64,000 nucleotides of DNA from NCBI GenBank assembly GCA_030340625.1, contig JAOPHQ010002284.1, positions 95,001-159,000 on the forward strand, given 5' to 3'. Below, one piece after another: positions 25,660 to 38,681 of the stretch. Numbering within the stretch: the stretch's first letter is position 1; the number at the start of each line of letters is the position of its first letter. A model generated the notes under the pieces. It was not told the DNA's origin. It worked only from the letters and a program-made list of their open reading frames with translations, and did no database searches. The translations under genes were made by a program, and so were the position numbers. The stretch is from Merluccius polli. Lineage: Eukaryota; Chordata; Actinopteri; Gadiformes; Merlucciidae.

Positions 25660-27145
25660 TTGATCCTCTTCTTCTTCTTCTGTACTCAAATGTGTCACAA
25701 AAACAAGCACTGGGGGGATTCCCACCTATTTCCCTCCACATAAAAAAGTGCAATGTAATCTAAGGTGTACTGTTGCCCTCCAACAACACGTCTCCATGCC
25801 AAACGTGGAATAAATTGATGATGCAAAAAGAATTCAGAATTTTGAAGACCCAGTTTAAGAAAAGGTGCATATATAGAATGTGTTATTTAGCCTAATGTAA
25901 TTGACTTGACTTAAAAATGAAAAACGATTAAAAAAAAACAATATTTTTTTCTTGATGTTGTGTTATTTTCAGTTTGGATTATGTTTTGTTTCCTTGATTT
26001 AATTACGAGGTAATCTATTTATCATTTTTTATCATTTTAATTTGTTTTCAATATGGGCAGTTTGTTCCTTTTTTCCCAGTGTTTTTCACATTCTTCAACA
26101 CATTCTTCTTCTTCTTCTTCTTCTTCTTCTTCTTCTTCTTCTTCTTCTTCTTCTTCTTCTTTTATTTCTTCTTATTATTTTTATGTAGAAAAGACAATGT
26201 TTTAAGTCACTAGACAGCAAACAGACCTTGACCCCCTGGTTGACCAGTGCTGTGTCTGTCGTTTCATCTGATACAGATTGCCTCAAAACACACTTTGACG
26301 CATTCAAAATGGCCCAACTGCTTTTAAATAGAACAAAAGAGGGTGATGATTTTGAGAAACTTCAAATGGTTTTTCCCTTGCCTAGGGACTCCCTGGGAAT
26401 GAGCAGACTTCTCCCTACAGGCATGTTCAATTCAAGCGATGAAAATGTGTCACTGTTCAAAAAGTATTACCCTCCCAATCTGTGGCAGTCGGCAGCATCG
26501 CTACAGCCACGCTACTGCTAGCCGCTATCCCTTGAAGATTGCGTGAAAACGGCAAACTTGAAATATGTTGCTTCGACCCGGTAAATGGGTTGATTGAATC
26601 TGACTTGAGTGGTAAAACTATATTGAATGACATATTGATTGAATGTTAACGGACAAACCCAGTATGGAGGGGGGTGTGGGTGGGGTGGGGGTGTGGGGTT
26701 GAGGGCTTTCTCATCTGTCACTTAATATATGAAATATAATATCATAAATTCTATCTATCTTAGAGATCCTGATTTGTATGAATGGTTTGTATTGTACATA
26801 GTTGAACACAACGGAGCTGCTTCTGTACATCGTCCCTCCTTTGAGCTGTGTTCTCCCTCCCCAAGATGTCTTCTCGTCCACTCCATTTATGCTCGTCCTT
26901 GGTTTCCTTGACGATTACAAAATATTAATAATGATGTTGCTGATGTTGATGTGACTCTCATGAAAAAAAACCCTGCAAAACTCTTGTACAGAAGCTGTAA
27001 AACCGCGGCGAAATATATTCTAAAAGTTATTCTTCTCCGACTGTATCACAATTGCTTTCTTTTCTCGGGGGGTGGGAGGGGTGATGGGGGCGGGTGGGTT
27101 TGGGAGTGGGGGGTCATGGAGATGTATATAAGAATCAATAAAAAA
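25660..27145 (+). other. nxph1: Probable nxph1 3' untranslated region
   Basis: The stretch after the TGA has no coding potential and many T-rich runs. It contains a (TTC)n tract (26104-26162) and two candidate polyadenylation signals, AATAAA at 25809-25814 and 27137-27142. The segment 26220-27145 is less repetitive than its surroundings, so I favour the distal signal. This is inference; transcript ends cannot be seen in DNA alone. G-rich runs lie at 26670-26700 and 27066-27116. Confidence 0.5.
26104..26162. repeat. (TTC)n trinucleotide microsatellite
   Basis: About 19 TTC units in the inferred 3' UTR of nxph1. Confidence 0.95.
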
Positions 27146-28454
27146 ATAGAGTACATTTTACCTGTTGAATGATCTTTTGTGTGTTATTTCTGCATTGATT
27201 TTTCTGCCATCGGGGATGCGGCAAAACCCAATCCATCATGTCTAGTAGTAACTGTGTTCACAAATGTTCGATATTCACCTGAATAATCAGAGCATGTTGT
27301 CTTTGGTTCTAATATTTAAACACACAACAAAACACCTGCCAATCAACAGGAGCAGACGTTGAACCCGCCCCTGCATTACCTGCAGCCTGGCAGACAAGAT
27401 CAGATATATAATAACAATAATAATAATAATGCTTATTATATATTGATTACTCTGTTATCAATATAATAATCATCACACTACTCACAAGTGGTCGTCTGGT
27501 GATGATTGTTATATATTAATAACAGAATAATCAATGAATATGTAATAATTTGTAGCAAATCTCCAGTGTTTTGTGACAAACAATGAACGCCATTCGCCAT
27601 TCAATTGCATCCACAACGATACGCCGACAGACGAACGTGATGAACCCACGGTGAAATTACCAGAGCTATTCAAAACACACAATACACACAAACACACACA
27701 CGCACAAAACACAACACATTGTGCTTTGAGAGTAATTACAGATCGTGTGCCATGTGTGATGGAACAGATTTCCAGGCTGTTGCCAAAAAAGTTTTGGATG
27801 AGCCCAGGAAAAAAAAAAAAAAAAAAAAGTTGTAGGCTAGTCCCTGTTCCCGCGAGACAGTTTGAGAAGATTGAGAAAGGGAGGGAGAGAGTGGTGTGTG
27901 TGTGGGGGGGGGAGTGGTTGGGGTGTGGGGGGGGGGGGGGGGGGGGGAGCAGATAGGATAAGCGCCTGTTCTGGGACCCAGCAGTGGCACCTGTCGCTGA
28001 ATCTTCCGACTCGGCGGTTAGGATCAGCGGGCGACTTTAAACAGATTAGGGGCCTTCTGCCGCAAGGAGATGGGCCGCCTTATAGCGGGCGCACAATTTA
28101 TAGGTTTAATTACCAATCAATTGTTTCGGGAGGGATGGAGGGGGGGGGGGGGGGGGGGGGGCTGGAGGGGGTGTCCATCTGGGCGGCCCGTGGGACTCTA
28201 CTAGAGCGGCTCTCATTAGGAGGGCTAAATCCCAGAGTCAGCCTCCTCCCTGCAGGCAGTGAGACCAGCTGAGCCATGGGTGACATACGCAGGAGTGCGA
28301 TGAGTGTGTGACATACAATGACATTATTTTTGACTATATACTAAAGGGAAAATATAAATGTCCCATACAGAAATAGCCCCATACACCATTCTAATCAAGG
28401 AAAAATATAAGCACTTAACGTCATAGTCAACAAGTGCAAAGTCCAAGTTGAAAA

Positions 28455-28640
28455 TACTAAATCAAATCAAATCAAACTTTATTTCTATAGTGCCTTTCGT
28501 ACAACATTTGCAATATAAGGTGCTTTAACAATACAATGAAAATACAAAAAATACATAAATGCAATGCAAATATAACAATACAATGAGAATACAACAATAC
28601 AGTGAAAATAAATGATAATATAAGGAACATGTCTTAGAAG
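28455..28640. repeat. Interspersed repeat fragment (aaatcaaactttatttctatag type)
   Basis: The motif tcaaactttatttctatagtgcctttcgtac followed by gcaatataaggtgcttt matches a very common teleost interspersed repeat end, split here to respect length. It is followed by AATACAATGA-type tandem words. Family and strand are not assigned. Confidence 0.5.
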
Positions 28641-29217
28641 AGACATGGTAGAACAGAGATATCAGTACAGTAGAAAAGGGTGGATGCTATTTAATTTTTT
28701 TTAAAACATTTTTTTACTAACACCTGTAGGCGTTCTCTTGCTGATAACTATACACATAGTGCATTGTCCAGTCTAACTCAGAAACACACATAACACTGAC
28801 CCATAGCATTCCCATGCTGAACATGGCCTCTGGCAAGCAGGTCACTCCCTGCATGTCAAAAAGCACTCTTTGTTGTTCCACACAGATAGGTCTCACACAC
28901 AGCATAAAAAATAACATATCTTAAATCCTTACAAGTCCTCAACATGTTCCTTTAGAAAACAGATGAGGGCACCGCTAGCGAGTGGAAGAGGGCGTGTCAA
29001 GACAGAACATCTGTACCGTCCTGTTAATAATGGGGGATGAGCTGAAACACTGACTCACTCACACACTCATGTAGAATATGACACAACACGCTGTGTCTTT
29101 CTCACTCTTACAAATTGTTTCCTTACCAGGGATGGAGCCTAAGTCTCTGACCATGCAGCCGTTACATTTTATGGCAATTCTATGTACCATGATTACACTA
29201 TTTTGATCATTGAAGTA

Positions 29218-29261
<44 letters not shown>

Positions 29262-29318
29262 GTGTGTGTGTGAGCGTGCATGCATGTGTGTGTGTGTGGG
29301 GGGGGGGGGGGGGGGGGG
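29218..29318. repeat. (TG)n microsatellite ending in G21
   Basis: TG tract, a gcgtgcatgcatg interruption, a second TG tract, then 21 G. Confidence 0.95.
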
Positions 29319-30499
29319 ATATCTAAGATTTGGACTGACAGCTTTAGTAGTTTTAATGTAACAGAACAATAAACTACAACATATTGAATTACATTTCTAA
29401 CAAGAAAAAAGTGTTCCTTTTTTTCCCTCCATTTATTTGAGCAAATATGTACACTTAGCAATGCTTTCTTATGAATATAATAAAAAAATATAATCCCCTC
29501 TCAAGAACATTCCACTCTAACTAATTATATTTCATGAGGTACAGCAAACAACCATCCCTTATCTCTCTGTATAAATCCACTTTAGTTTTTGTATATTTAT
29601 ATCTGCTGGGCTTCAGAAGTTTCATTTATTTCACCTGCAGCTCAATTAAAACTGAGTGGGAATAAATAAATAATCACGTGGTTACATATTGGCCTGACAT
29701 GTGCTTTTGAAGTAGTTCACTCTTAATTAATCAACACTCATTGTGGTTCCCATTTTAAATATTCCCACGTTTTCCTGCCACACAAGCTAAAGATAAACTC
29801 AGCTGATTTGCAGTCTTGTTTGCAGAGGGAGGGAAGCGGAGGGAGGGAAGGGCGGTCTTTCATGAGAAGACGTATCTCTGAAATCAGTGCAGGTGAACAA
29901 TGAGTTTAGGATCATCCTGCCCACATCAGACCCTACTTGTCAATCCCACTCTGACCCCCCCCCCCCTCCCCTGAACAACATTTCTGCTTTAATCAAAAGT
30001 GGAATGGGAAGAAAAAAAACCTGGTGCCTCTGGGATATTTTTCCATTAACCATTTTGACACATGAGTGACTGTGGGGGATTATTGGTTTTTGAAGAACTA
30101 TTAACAGCTGTACATTTGCATTTTAATACAGTTCTCCTCCGCTACTAATGCAATTTTTTACTTCCCCGGCTTTGTTCCCACCTTGTTCCTGAAGCAATTC
30201 TAACTAACTGGGGAAAAAGGCCCTCTGGCTTTAATCATTTTAATTGCCATAAAAAAAAATATTGGTGTCTTATTAATCACTCCCCGAATCTTCACAATTA
30301 TTGTGCAACTGTCCGCTCTGGCTCCTCTCTCAACTGTTGCTCACTCATACCGTCTGCCCCACCCTCCTCCACCATCCTTCATACCCCATATATCATTACA
30401 TACATTATTTATTTATGTATTTATGTTGAGTTTTTATTTAATCTGCATTGTTATTTATTTTGATTCATTTATTTATTCATGCATTTCCTTCTCTCTCCT

Positions 30500-30572
30500 T
30501 TCTCTCACGATGCTGTTGTGACAACTGAATTTCCCCTTTTGGGATAAATAATGTACTTACTTATTTACTTAC
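30500..30572 (+). repeat. Possible LINE 3' tail
   Basis: The sequence tgacaactgaatttcccctt, then gggataaataatgtacttac, resembles the 3' end of fish LINEs (tgaatttccc...ggataaataaagta). It is short and lacks coding sequence. Confidence 0.5.
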
Positions 30573-32349
30573 TTTGTTTATTGAAAACACTGCCGTCAGC
30601 TAGTCTTTATGGGGTCCACAAATTACACATAACACATGAACAACATAAGAGATTTGTAAAAACTAAATCAATGAATACAATAACATTCATTAAGACAAAA
30701 TAGCATAAATACATTCAGCTTCCAAACTGAATTACTACTTCCGTATTTTGAAAAAGGTCCAACAGTGGTTTGTTCCAGTTCAAAAGGTCTTGGGGGGGAA
30801 AAGGTTTGAAGGTTCATTTTGGTATAATTGTGACTAATTGCCTTTACAGCACATTCCATCTGTGTTCCCAGTCATGCACCGCACATTCATGGCTATGTGC
30901 GGCTATGCACAGTGTGCATAAAGGGTGTTTGCTTAGCCGTCATACCTTGAAAAGATTTGTTTACTGCCACACTCATGTGCTAGTTTCAATTTATTCTATT
31001 TGAGTAATAAAGTGATTTAGCAAACCAGCTGTTCCTCAAACAACTGGTTTAGAGAGGATGCATTTTTATCGCAGATATATCGACGAGTCTGAAAGCTAAC
31101 ATTGATAATAGTGTAATAGCTCAATATAATATATAACTTTATATATATTGTAAGTCTCAGGATCTTCTTTTGCATTCATGTGTTTCCTAAATCTTGCCAA
31201 AAACCTGGTCCATTATCAAGTGAATCACATCATAGTTGAACTATTATATAACCTCGCAACATATTTAGTTTTGCACATGATGAATACAAGCAAGAAACCA
31301 ACAGCAATCTAAAAAGAAGACTGATGCCTAATGCCTTTCTATTCGGTTTATAATTGAAACACACACACACACAAATATAGAATTATATCCTATTATTAGC
31401 TATTATTGATCCTTTATATGGCATTCTCAGCTGATGGAAGTACCATTTAGTAATTGTATTCATAATTGAACACACTATTTCACCATGGACCGAGGCTACA
31501 ATTTCACCTCTTCACCTAACAGTCTTCCAAAGACCTTCAGCTCGAGCTCTGAAATGAATGGTAGAGATTTCCCAGCGGGGTGGGGGGGGGGGGGGGGGTG
31601 GGGGGGGGGGTGCATGGGATGGTGATGGTCAGGGAAGCTGTTTGGGGGTGTTTGTTATCCCTCCAACACTATGACAAACAGTCTAATTAATACTGATTGC
31701 ATTGAAGAAAGCTTCTGCCTCTGGGCTTAGGGAGAAAAAAAAAGTTATGTAAAATAGTCTGATGGAACATAGCCTTTTCATCTTGTTAAGAAGAATTAAT
31801 TACCTGAAAAAGGTGCACACCTCCCCCTGCCACATGCCTCTCCAAATCTCATCTTCTGTGACCTTTTCTCCTTGTTTCCACCAAATTGCCAAAGTTTACT
31901 TTTACTTGCCTAAAGTTTTTTGAATTTTTTTTTCCATATTTATATTTCGACTTGAGTTCCATAACACATTCAATAAAGGCAAACAATAACATAGAGTTCC
32001 AGTGGTGTTATACTCTTTAAAACATCTATAACTGTTTCATAACCTTTACATTGTTAATGTCTTAACACTGAAATGCTCATCCATATCTTATCTAATTTTC
32101 CCCCCACTTTCCCACTTTTTCTTTAAGCTATCCTCGACTATTTTTCCCCCTCAACGGTCCTTTCATTGGGTGAGCATTGATGAACCAAAGCAAGAGACTG
32201 GTGGTGGTGACCAGGGTTAATGGGGTTGAATGTATGGGCAGGCCACTCTCTCTCTATGGATATTAATATGACCCCTGAGGTTAGGCTTGAGTGTTTAATG
32301 ATACAGGGAATCCTTCCATGTGTTATGAGGGGATTTATGAAAGAAGACT

Positions 32350-32357
32350 CACGCACG

Positions 32358-32425
<68 letters not shown>

Positions 32426-32534
32426 TGGACACACGGGCACGCATACATACACACACACACACACACACAGGCAGACACACACACATGGGCATGCATACAT
32501 GATCGCACACTTACGTGTACACACACACACACAG
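32350..32534. repeat. (CA)n microsatellite, interrupted
   Basis: CA arrays with CGCA, CATG and GGCA interruptions. Confidence 0.95.
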
Positions 32535-33645
32535 AATTATATATTATTTTGTTAAGTTAAAACGTTGTGCATAATCTACTGAGACTACTTCAATATCAAA
32601 TTTCAATAATATTACTAATGTCCAAATTCCGCAAGCCACAAAGTTCCAAATTCTTAATAAAAAAATAATAAACTGTAAATAAAGAACCTGTACTGCTTGA
32701 ATAGACGATGTCATTATTGGCATTCTTTTCGGATTTTGCAAACTCATGAATGGCTTGAAGAGAAATGACGGTAAAATCAGCCCTGCAGGGACAGCGTGAA
32801 ATTCTGGTTATTGAAATGGCGGGCTCTGATTGGATCAAATTAGCTCCAATCAGAGATAACAATTGTAATAACCTGTGTTAGCAGGCACCAGCAAATCTTG
32901 TCTCAATGTGCACCTGCGGAGCATGAATAAGACCATAATTGCGTTACATAAAAATAATGGGATACTCAGTATGATTTTAGTGTTTCGTCTCTTTTTTTGG
33001 TTTTATGTCCTGCGCTCTGAAGCCAGGTAATATCAATAAATCTTTCTGCGTTGTTATTTTCCGTGACATTTAATGCATCACGCATGTCATTGACCTTTCC
33101 CTTTTTTCTTTTTTTTTAAGTAACTGAACCATTTGAAAATAATTGATCATTGAACCGTGAGTGACCTCCCCACCTCTGCACCACATATTTGTTCACATAA
33201 GAACAAAAACAACATGCAAGTCTTCGTGCGTGGTTCTCTTACGGCACAAGGTCGATAAAAATGAATGATTCGGTCAACTATTTTTTTAAGAATAAGAATT
33301 GGACTTACCATTGTCTTGTGCTTTTGTTTCTGTGCGATAAGGTTATCAATTACAGACAATAATAGGCCTGCCTGTTGGGTGGGGGTTGTGTCGGTGACAA
33401 GAAGGTAAGAGAGCTATTTGGATTTCTGGAGCCACACTTCAGGCTTTCAATAACAGGATTAATGTTGCCCCTGGTGATACTGTTCCGCTCGGAAGGGGAT
33501 CAATGTGGGAAAAAAGGCAAAAGCGTATTAAAAGGATTATAGATTAGCAATTAGATGTCTTCTGACTGCCGCTTAGACTCTCACACAGGAGAGGGGTTTT
33601 TTTTGTCTTTAAGGTGAACTCTTGAGTGTGTGAATGTGTGCGTGT

Positions 33646-33770
<125 letters not shown>

Positions 33771-33893
33771 AGGCTCAGTGGTCCAATTTTAAACATGTTG
33801 TCTGGCTCCTTAAAGAGCCAGTCATTCAGTTTGAGTCCTGCAGTCCTCAACTAAAGTACTCAAGTTTAGGCCAGACGACCCCCCCCCACCAAC

Positions 33894-34439
33894 CTTGTGA
33901 GACCATCCTGGTCTCCAACGTTCACATTTTTGTTTCTTGCTGAAGAGCATTTTGGCCTTGAGCCCGTTGAAACCCATTTTCAAAACCCATACATTTGACT
34001 GAATTTTTAGGTAGGGAGGGAGTTTTAGGAGGGCGTTTTAGTTCATGACTGGCTGAGCAGTAATTGATTTCCACGTATGGGCATGGCATTACATCATCCA
34101 GCAAAGAAATGTAACTAAGTGGTGTTCTTGATCTCTTTGACGAATGTGGTCGGAAGTAAAGCAAAAATATCTTCTCCTCTGAGAAAAGCCTTCAGTGTTA
34201 GTTTCTGCTTATTATCTATTTCAGATAAAACGGTTTTGATTGCTCCGCCAATTGCTACACATTGCTACGGACGCCGCCATTGTTTTAGAAATTCTGAAGT
34301 CCTTGCTTCATCATGATCTAAAACTCCCTCCCATAGCACTTATTGGTCCGTCCACTTTTTGGGCTTTGAAAATTGGCTTCAGCTGATCTTCAGCGAGAAA
34401 CTGAACTGTAATCTGATGAGATCAGGATGGTCTCACAAA
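33894..34439. mobile_element. Foldback MITE with GTGAGACCATCCTG ends
   Basis: Left end CTTGTGAGACCATCCTGG and right end CAGGATGGTCTCACAAAG-type are inverted complements. The arms also share, inverted, tcttgctgaagagca, cccattttcaaaac and gggagggagtttta. Arm length is about 150 bases with moderate divergence. I see no target duplication and no transposase. Confidence 0.7.
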
Positions 34440-34732
34440 GCTACCCCCCCCCCCCACACACACACACACACACTTCCCCTAATGACCATGTTCACTTCCT
34501 GTCTTGCTTTCACTGTCAGTTATCATGTAGTTTGTTACTAAGTGGGATGCACATATACTTACGTACATTTAGAAAATCACAATGTTTTGTAAACATTTTT
34601 TGTCCAACTTTGGCAAACTTGGTAATGTGATTTTATGGGAATGAAAATAAAAATCCCCAGAGTTTGATTTAAGTCTGAGCTTATTCTGGAAGAGCTTGCC
34701 TCAGGAGACACTGAAATCTCCTGAGGTGTGCG

Positions 34733-34770
<38 letters not shown>

Positions 34771-34882
34771 TGGGTGGGGTTAACAGAATAACAACATAAT
34801 CATTGTTTTATATTTGTTGTTGTATTTGTTGTTGTTATTGTTGTTGTGTTGTTGGTGGTGGTAGTAGTAGTAGTAGTAGTAG
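34733..34882. repeat. (TG)n, (TTG)n and (TAG)n microsatellites
   Basis: TG tract at 34735-34766, TTG units at 34815-34855 and TAG units at 34859-34882. Confidence 0.92.
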
Positions 34883-35021
34883 AAACTCTCCCCATGACAT
34901 GCATTGCAGAAATGTTAATACAGCTGCCGAGACATGTTCCTCTTCACTGTTGTTTGTGTAACAATACCAAGGTCAAAGCTCATACAGCAAATAATAATCG
35001 GCTTGTGGTATATATACTGCA

Positions 35022-35269
35022 GGGCCCAGTTTCCCGAAAGCGTCGTTAGCCTAAGTGGTTCGTTAAGTTCGTCGTACGACCATCAGACAGTTTTCACACC
35101 GTTTCCCAAAAGCATCGTTGCGTAACGACCGTCGTTAAGACGCTCGTAGCTAACGAGGGCTCCAGCTGTACTCGTAGCGCACTACGAGCGTCTTAACACA
35201 TCCAATACCACTGAATGTCCAGCTGGTGACGCTAAAGTTACGATAGGCTATATAGCTTAGTCTGTTATA
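35022..35269. mobile_element. DNA transposon end with GGGCCCAGTTTCCCGA terminus
   Basis: The segment begins GGGCCCAGTTTCCCGAAAGC. It holds a second internal variant (ccgtttcccaaaagcatcg at about 35100) and self-complementary cgtcgttaagacgctcgtag / actacgagcgtcttaac. The same terminus appears inverted at 58533. Both may be ends of one element spread apart by later insertions, or of two related elements. It has no coding sequence. Confidence 0.6.
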
Positions 35270-35825
35270 CCAGAGCCCGTCTACGGAGAGCCTGTCCACT
35301 CCCTATTAAGGCCCATTGTACCGAATTTTGGTTGCAGTTCCACCAGAGCTCCACTGGGGGCGATCGCCCGTGAGTGCAGAATGAATGGGAGCAGATGGAG
35401 CTAGACGGCTAAATGTGTCTCTTTCACCTGATTCTCATTGAGAAATCTCAGATTTGATTGTAGTTTTTACAAGTTCAACATGGGTTATAGATTGAAAGTT
35501 GAATGAACGAGTACTTATGTCCTTTCAATTTCTTACAGGACGTGTTGTTGTTGCCTATAACACGCTAGCATTCTGCTAATGAACGCTGATTGGTCAGTGA
35601 AGGACTGATTACGACCAGAGATCCTGCTTGATGGCATCTTGGCATCCGAAGCGGGACCAGAATGTTAAGGTCAGGGCTTGAAAACGAAATTATTTTTCAA
35701 TCGTTCCGTTCCGAACGGAACCGGTATATTTAACGTTTTCGTTCTTGCGTTCCGCCACCAACATATCGTTCCTGAACCGGTTCGGAACGTAAAATAACGT
35801 TCGTTCTTAACGTTCCGGCAGTGTT

Positions 35826-36120
35826 ATTGGGCCTCCGCGGTGTGTTAGTATTGCGGCCCCCCCCCCCCCGCCGGCCGTAAGTCCGCGGTGTGTTACCATT
35901 GCGCACCCCCCGTCGGCCGTTACTATTGCGCGCGGCGCGGTGCGGCGCGGCGCGGCGCCCCCCCCCCGCGGTGTGTTACTATTGCGCGCCCCCCCCCCCC
36001 GTCGGCCCGCGGTGTGTTTGTGTTACTATTGCGGGCATAGACATATATACATAGTATACATGTATATATGTCTATGATTGCGGGCACCCCCGCCGGCCGT
36101 AGGTCCGCGGTGACGCTCGA
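35826..36120. repeat. GC-rich tandem repeat with embedded palindrome
   Basis: About five degenerate units of tccgcggtgtgttactattgcg followed by C runs and gccggccgtaag. Unit four contains an AT-rich near-perfect palindrome at 36036-36076 (half-site CATAGACATATATACAT) bounded by ATTGCGGGCA on both sides, as if inserted. Confidence 0.75.
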
Positions 36121-36643
36121 ACGTGAACGTCGTTTTACGGCAGCGGAAGATTTACGACAGCCAGCATACAGACAGTAAACAGACAGTGAGCAACGGACTT
36201 CACATGATATTATTCACAACTCGGATTAATTTAATGAAACCCATTGATTCTTTTGACCGGTGGACCCTTACGGACTTAAGGAATATAAACAATGCAGGAA
36301 CGGACACACACCGTACCTACGGACTTTATGATCGCTTCAAAAGTTGGAAGTCAGACCTTTTCCCCGTCTCTCTTGTTTACCGGTAAGTCTGATGAATTAT
36401 GCGTTGGTGTTCATAGTTTGTGTTAAATGAACTGAATGATTTATCTGTGGAGAGTCTAACTGATCTAACGATGTGCGTTATGTCCATATGGACAGACGTT
36501 TAAACGGTTACCGTATCTTTGTGTAGGTGATCTAAACGGCTTAAGTCGTTCAAGAAATAATTTAGATAAAATCCAGATCCGGCCTCAATTGGAGACCTGC
36601 GTTTATTTGTCAAAACGTGTCGCCACACCCCTGCGTCTATTAG

Positions 36644-38681
36644 CCCTATAACGCCAAACGTATCATATGTGATACATGAGTTTTTGAGCCCTCCACATGA
36701 GCAGTGTGACAATTTTTTCCCTGAAAAACCCGATGTATACAATTATATACATGCAATACACGGATAATCCACCAGGGGGCAGTCATTTCCTCACTAGAGT
36801 GCTTTCCAGCCATGCTACAAGATTGACACTAACCAGTAATTGGACACATGTGGTTATTGCAGAAGAAGTTTGCCAATTTTGAAAAGATTAAGGTAAGAAA
36901 CAAATTAATTTTTTTCTGAAACATCAATAGGAACAGTTACTGGGTTGATGCAATGTGAAATTACTTAATATTTCATAATATATGGTTTAGTAAAACCGTG
37001 TTAAAAATGACGTATCAAATTTGATACAGCGGGTGTATAAGGTCATGTAACTCTAAATTAGTCAATTGTCATTTTATTGTATTTCATGCATTATAAATAA
37101 CATCAAGCAACATACAGTCTTTTTATTTTTCAAGTAAACTAATTAAATGTTTAAATTACATTATTTGGTACATTCAGAGCAAAGAATTAGATATGCAACT
37201 TGCTGTATCATGATGATTGATGACTAGTTGGGTGTTGCATTGGTATGATTGATAGCAACTTAGTTTTGCTTACTGATTTCACTAAAACTGACCAATTCAA
37301 AGAAAAAATACACAATAATCTGTTTTTTGTGTGCATGTGTGTTTTAGATGGCAAAAAAATACAGTTTTGAAGATGCTCTGAAGATGATTCTGGATGGGAA
37401 TTCAAGTGACATGGAGCAGCTCGGGGAAGATGAGGATGAGGAGGAGGAGGAGGATGAGGAATGGACTCCTGCAAGGATTGGGGAAAACCCAGATAGTAGT
37501 GATGATGAGGAAGAGGAAAACCCAGATGGTAATGATGCTGATGAAGGCCCAGAAGTCCCAGAAGTCCCAGAAGAGGACACAACACCAAAGCAGTTGGCAA
37601 GGGGCAAAGTGAAAATGAAGGAGTATCGGTGGAGAAGAAAACAGTTTGAACCTCCATCTGTTGAGTTTGTGGAATGTGTTGAGGAAGACTCTGAAGAGAG
37701 GTTTGACTGGACACCATACATGTATTTCAAAGATTTTGTGACTGAGGAAATGCTACAGGAAATTGCAGAAGAAACAAACTTGTACAGTGTGCAGAAAAAT
37801 GGAAAGTCAGTGAACACAAATGCCCAAGAAATTGAGCAAATTCTGGGTATGTACATGCACATGGGGTTAGTACAGATGCCCAATGTACGAGCTTACTGGG
37901 AGATGGAGACAAGGTACCTCCCAGTGTGTGATGTGATGTCACGGGGGCGATTCCTGAATTTGCTGACACTGATTCACTTTCAGGACAACCTCAATGTGTC
38001 TGAGGATGCAAAAAAGGATAAAGTGTGGAAACTCAGACCATGGTTAGAGAAACTACGCCAACGATTTCTTTGCATACCTCCTGAAGAATGTCACGCTGTT
38101 GATGAAATCATGGTGCCTTTCAAAGGAAAATCACATCTACGATGCTACATGCCAGGAAAACCTCACAAGTGGGGGTTCAAGATGTGGGGACGTGCCGGCC
38201 AAAGTGGCTATCTCTATGACTTTGACGTGTGCCAAGGGAGAGAAAACGCGACAGAGATGCAAGCACTGCGTAGGCCACTTTGCCCATGTGTACTGTCAGA
38301 AATGCAAAGTGCATCTTTGTCTGAACAAGGACAGAAACTGTTTTCAAGCCTACCATCACTCAAAATAAAAAGGTTGTGAACCGCAAAATGAGTAAAAAAA
38401 CCTGAAATGTTATGTCTTCCAGATTTCCACCCTGCCAGTTCCATTGCTGCATTGTTTTTGTTGGATTTGTTGGATTTGTTTGTGTATTTTCTGTTCAAGA
38501 AAAAAAAGAATTGTTGAGCATTGTGACCCGCTGTATCAAATATGATACAAATTAAAACTCCTATATGGAAATTGATATTTGAAATTTTTTTTTTTTGTTT
38601 GTTCAGAAGGACCAATAAAGGCTCCAGTTTCAAAGAATTGGAATTTTCTGTCAATTATTTAATGGTTTGGGCTTTACAGGG
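36644..38681 (+). mobile_element. piggyBac-type element, internally deleted, in TTAG target
   Basis: The element begins CCCTATAACGCC and ends GGGCTTTACAGGG, inverted complements with the CCCT/AGGG ends of piggyBac elements. TTAG flanks both sides (36640-36643 and 38682-38685) in place of the canonical TTAA. A 16-bp palindrome-like word GTATCAWATNTGATAC occurs three times (36660-36675, 37012-37027, 38533-38548); the second and third share an inverted CCCGCT/AGCGGG extension. The transposase gene inside is broken. Confidence 0.82.
37348..38368 (+). pseudogene. piggyBac transposase pseudogene (internal deletion and frameshift)
   Basis: The N-terminal half is open from ATG 37348: an acidic region (residues 20-80, long E/D runs), then a DDE_Tnp_1_7-type core with FDWTPYMYFKDFVTEEML, a GLVQMPNVRAYWE block and the first catalytic Asp near residue 252 (AVDEIMVPFKG), followed by KPHKWGFKMWGR. 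Coding then stops resembling transposase at about 38235 (YDFDVCQG). The expected middle with the other catalytic aspartates is absent, and the cysteine-rich C-terminal domain (CKHC...YCQKC...LCL...RNC) follows at once in the +2 frame, ending at a TAA at 38366-38368. This looks like a deletion of several hundred bases joining the two ends. The product could not be catalytic; a truncated DNA-binding protein is possible but unproven. Confidence 0.9.

Noticed and set aside
26095..26307. Arg-rich minus-strand frame
   Set aside because: It translates the (TTC)n microsatellite as GAA/AGA units.
37208..37883. Minus-strand frames opposite the piggyBac transposase
   Set aside because: Shadow frames of an acidic GAG/GAT-rich coding region, rich in Ser/Pro by composition.
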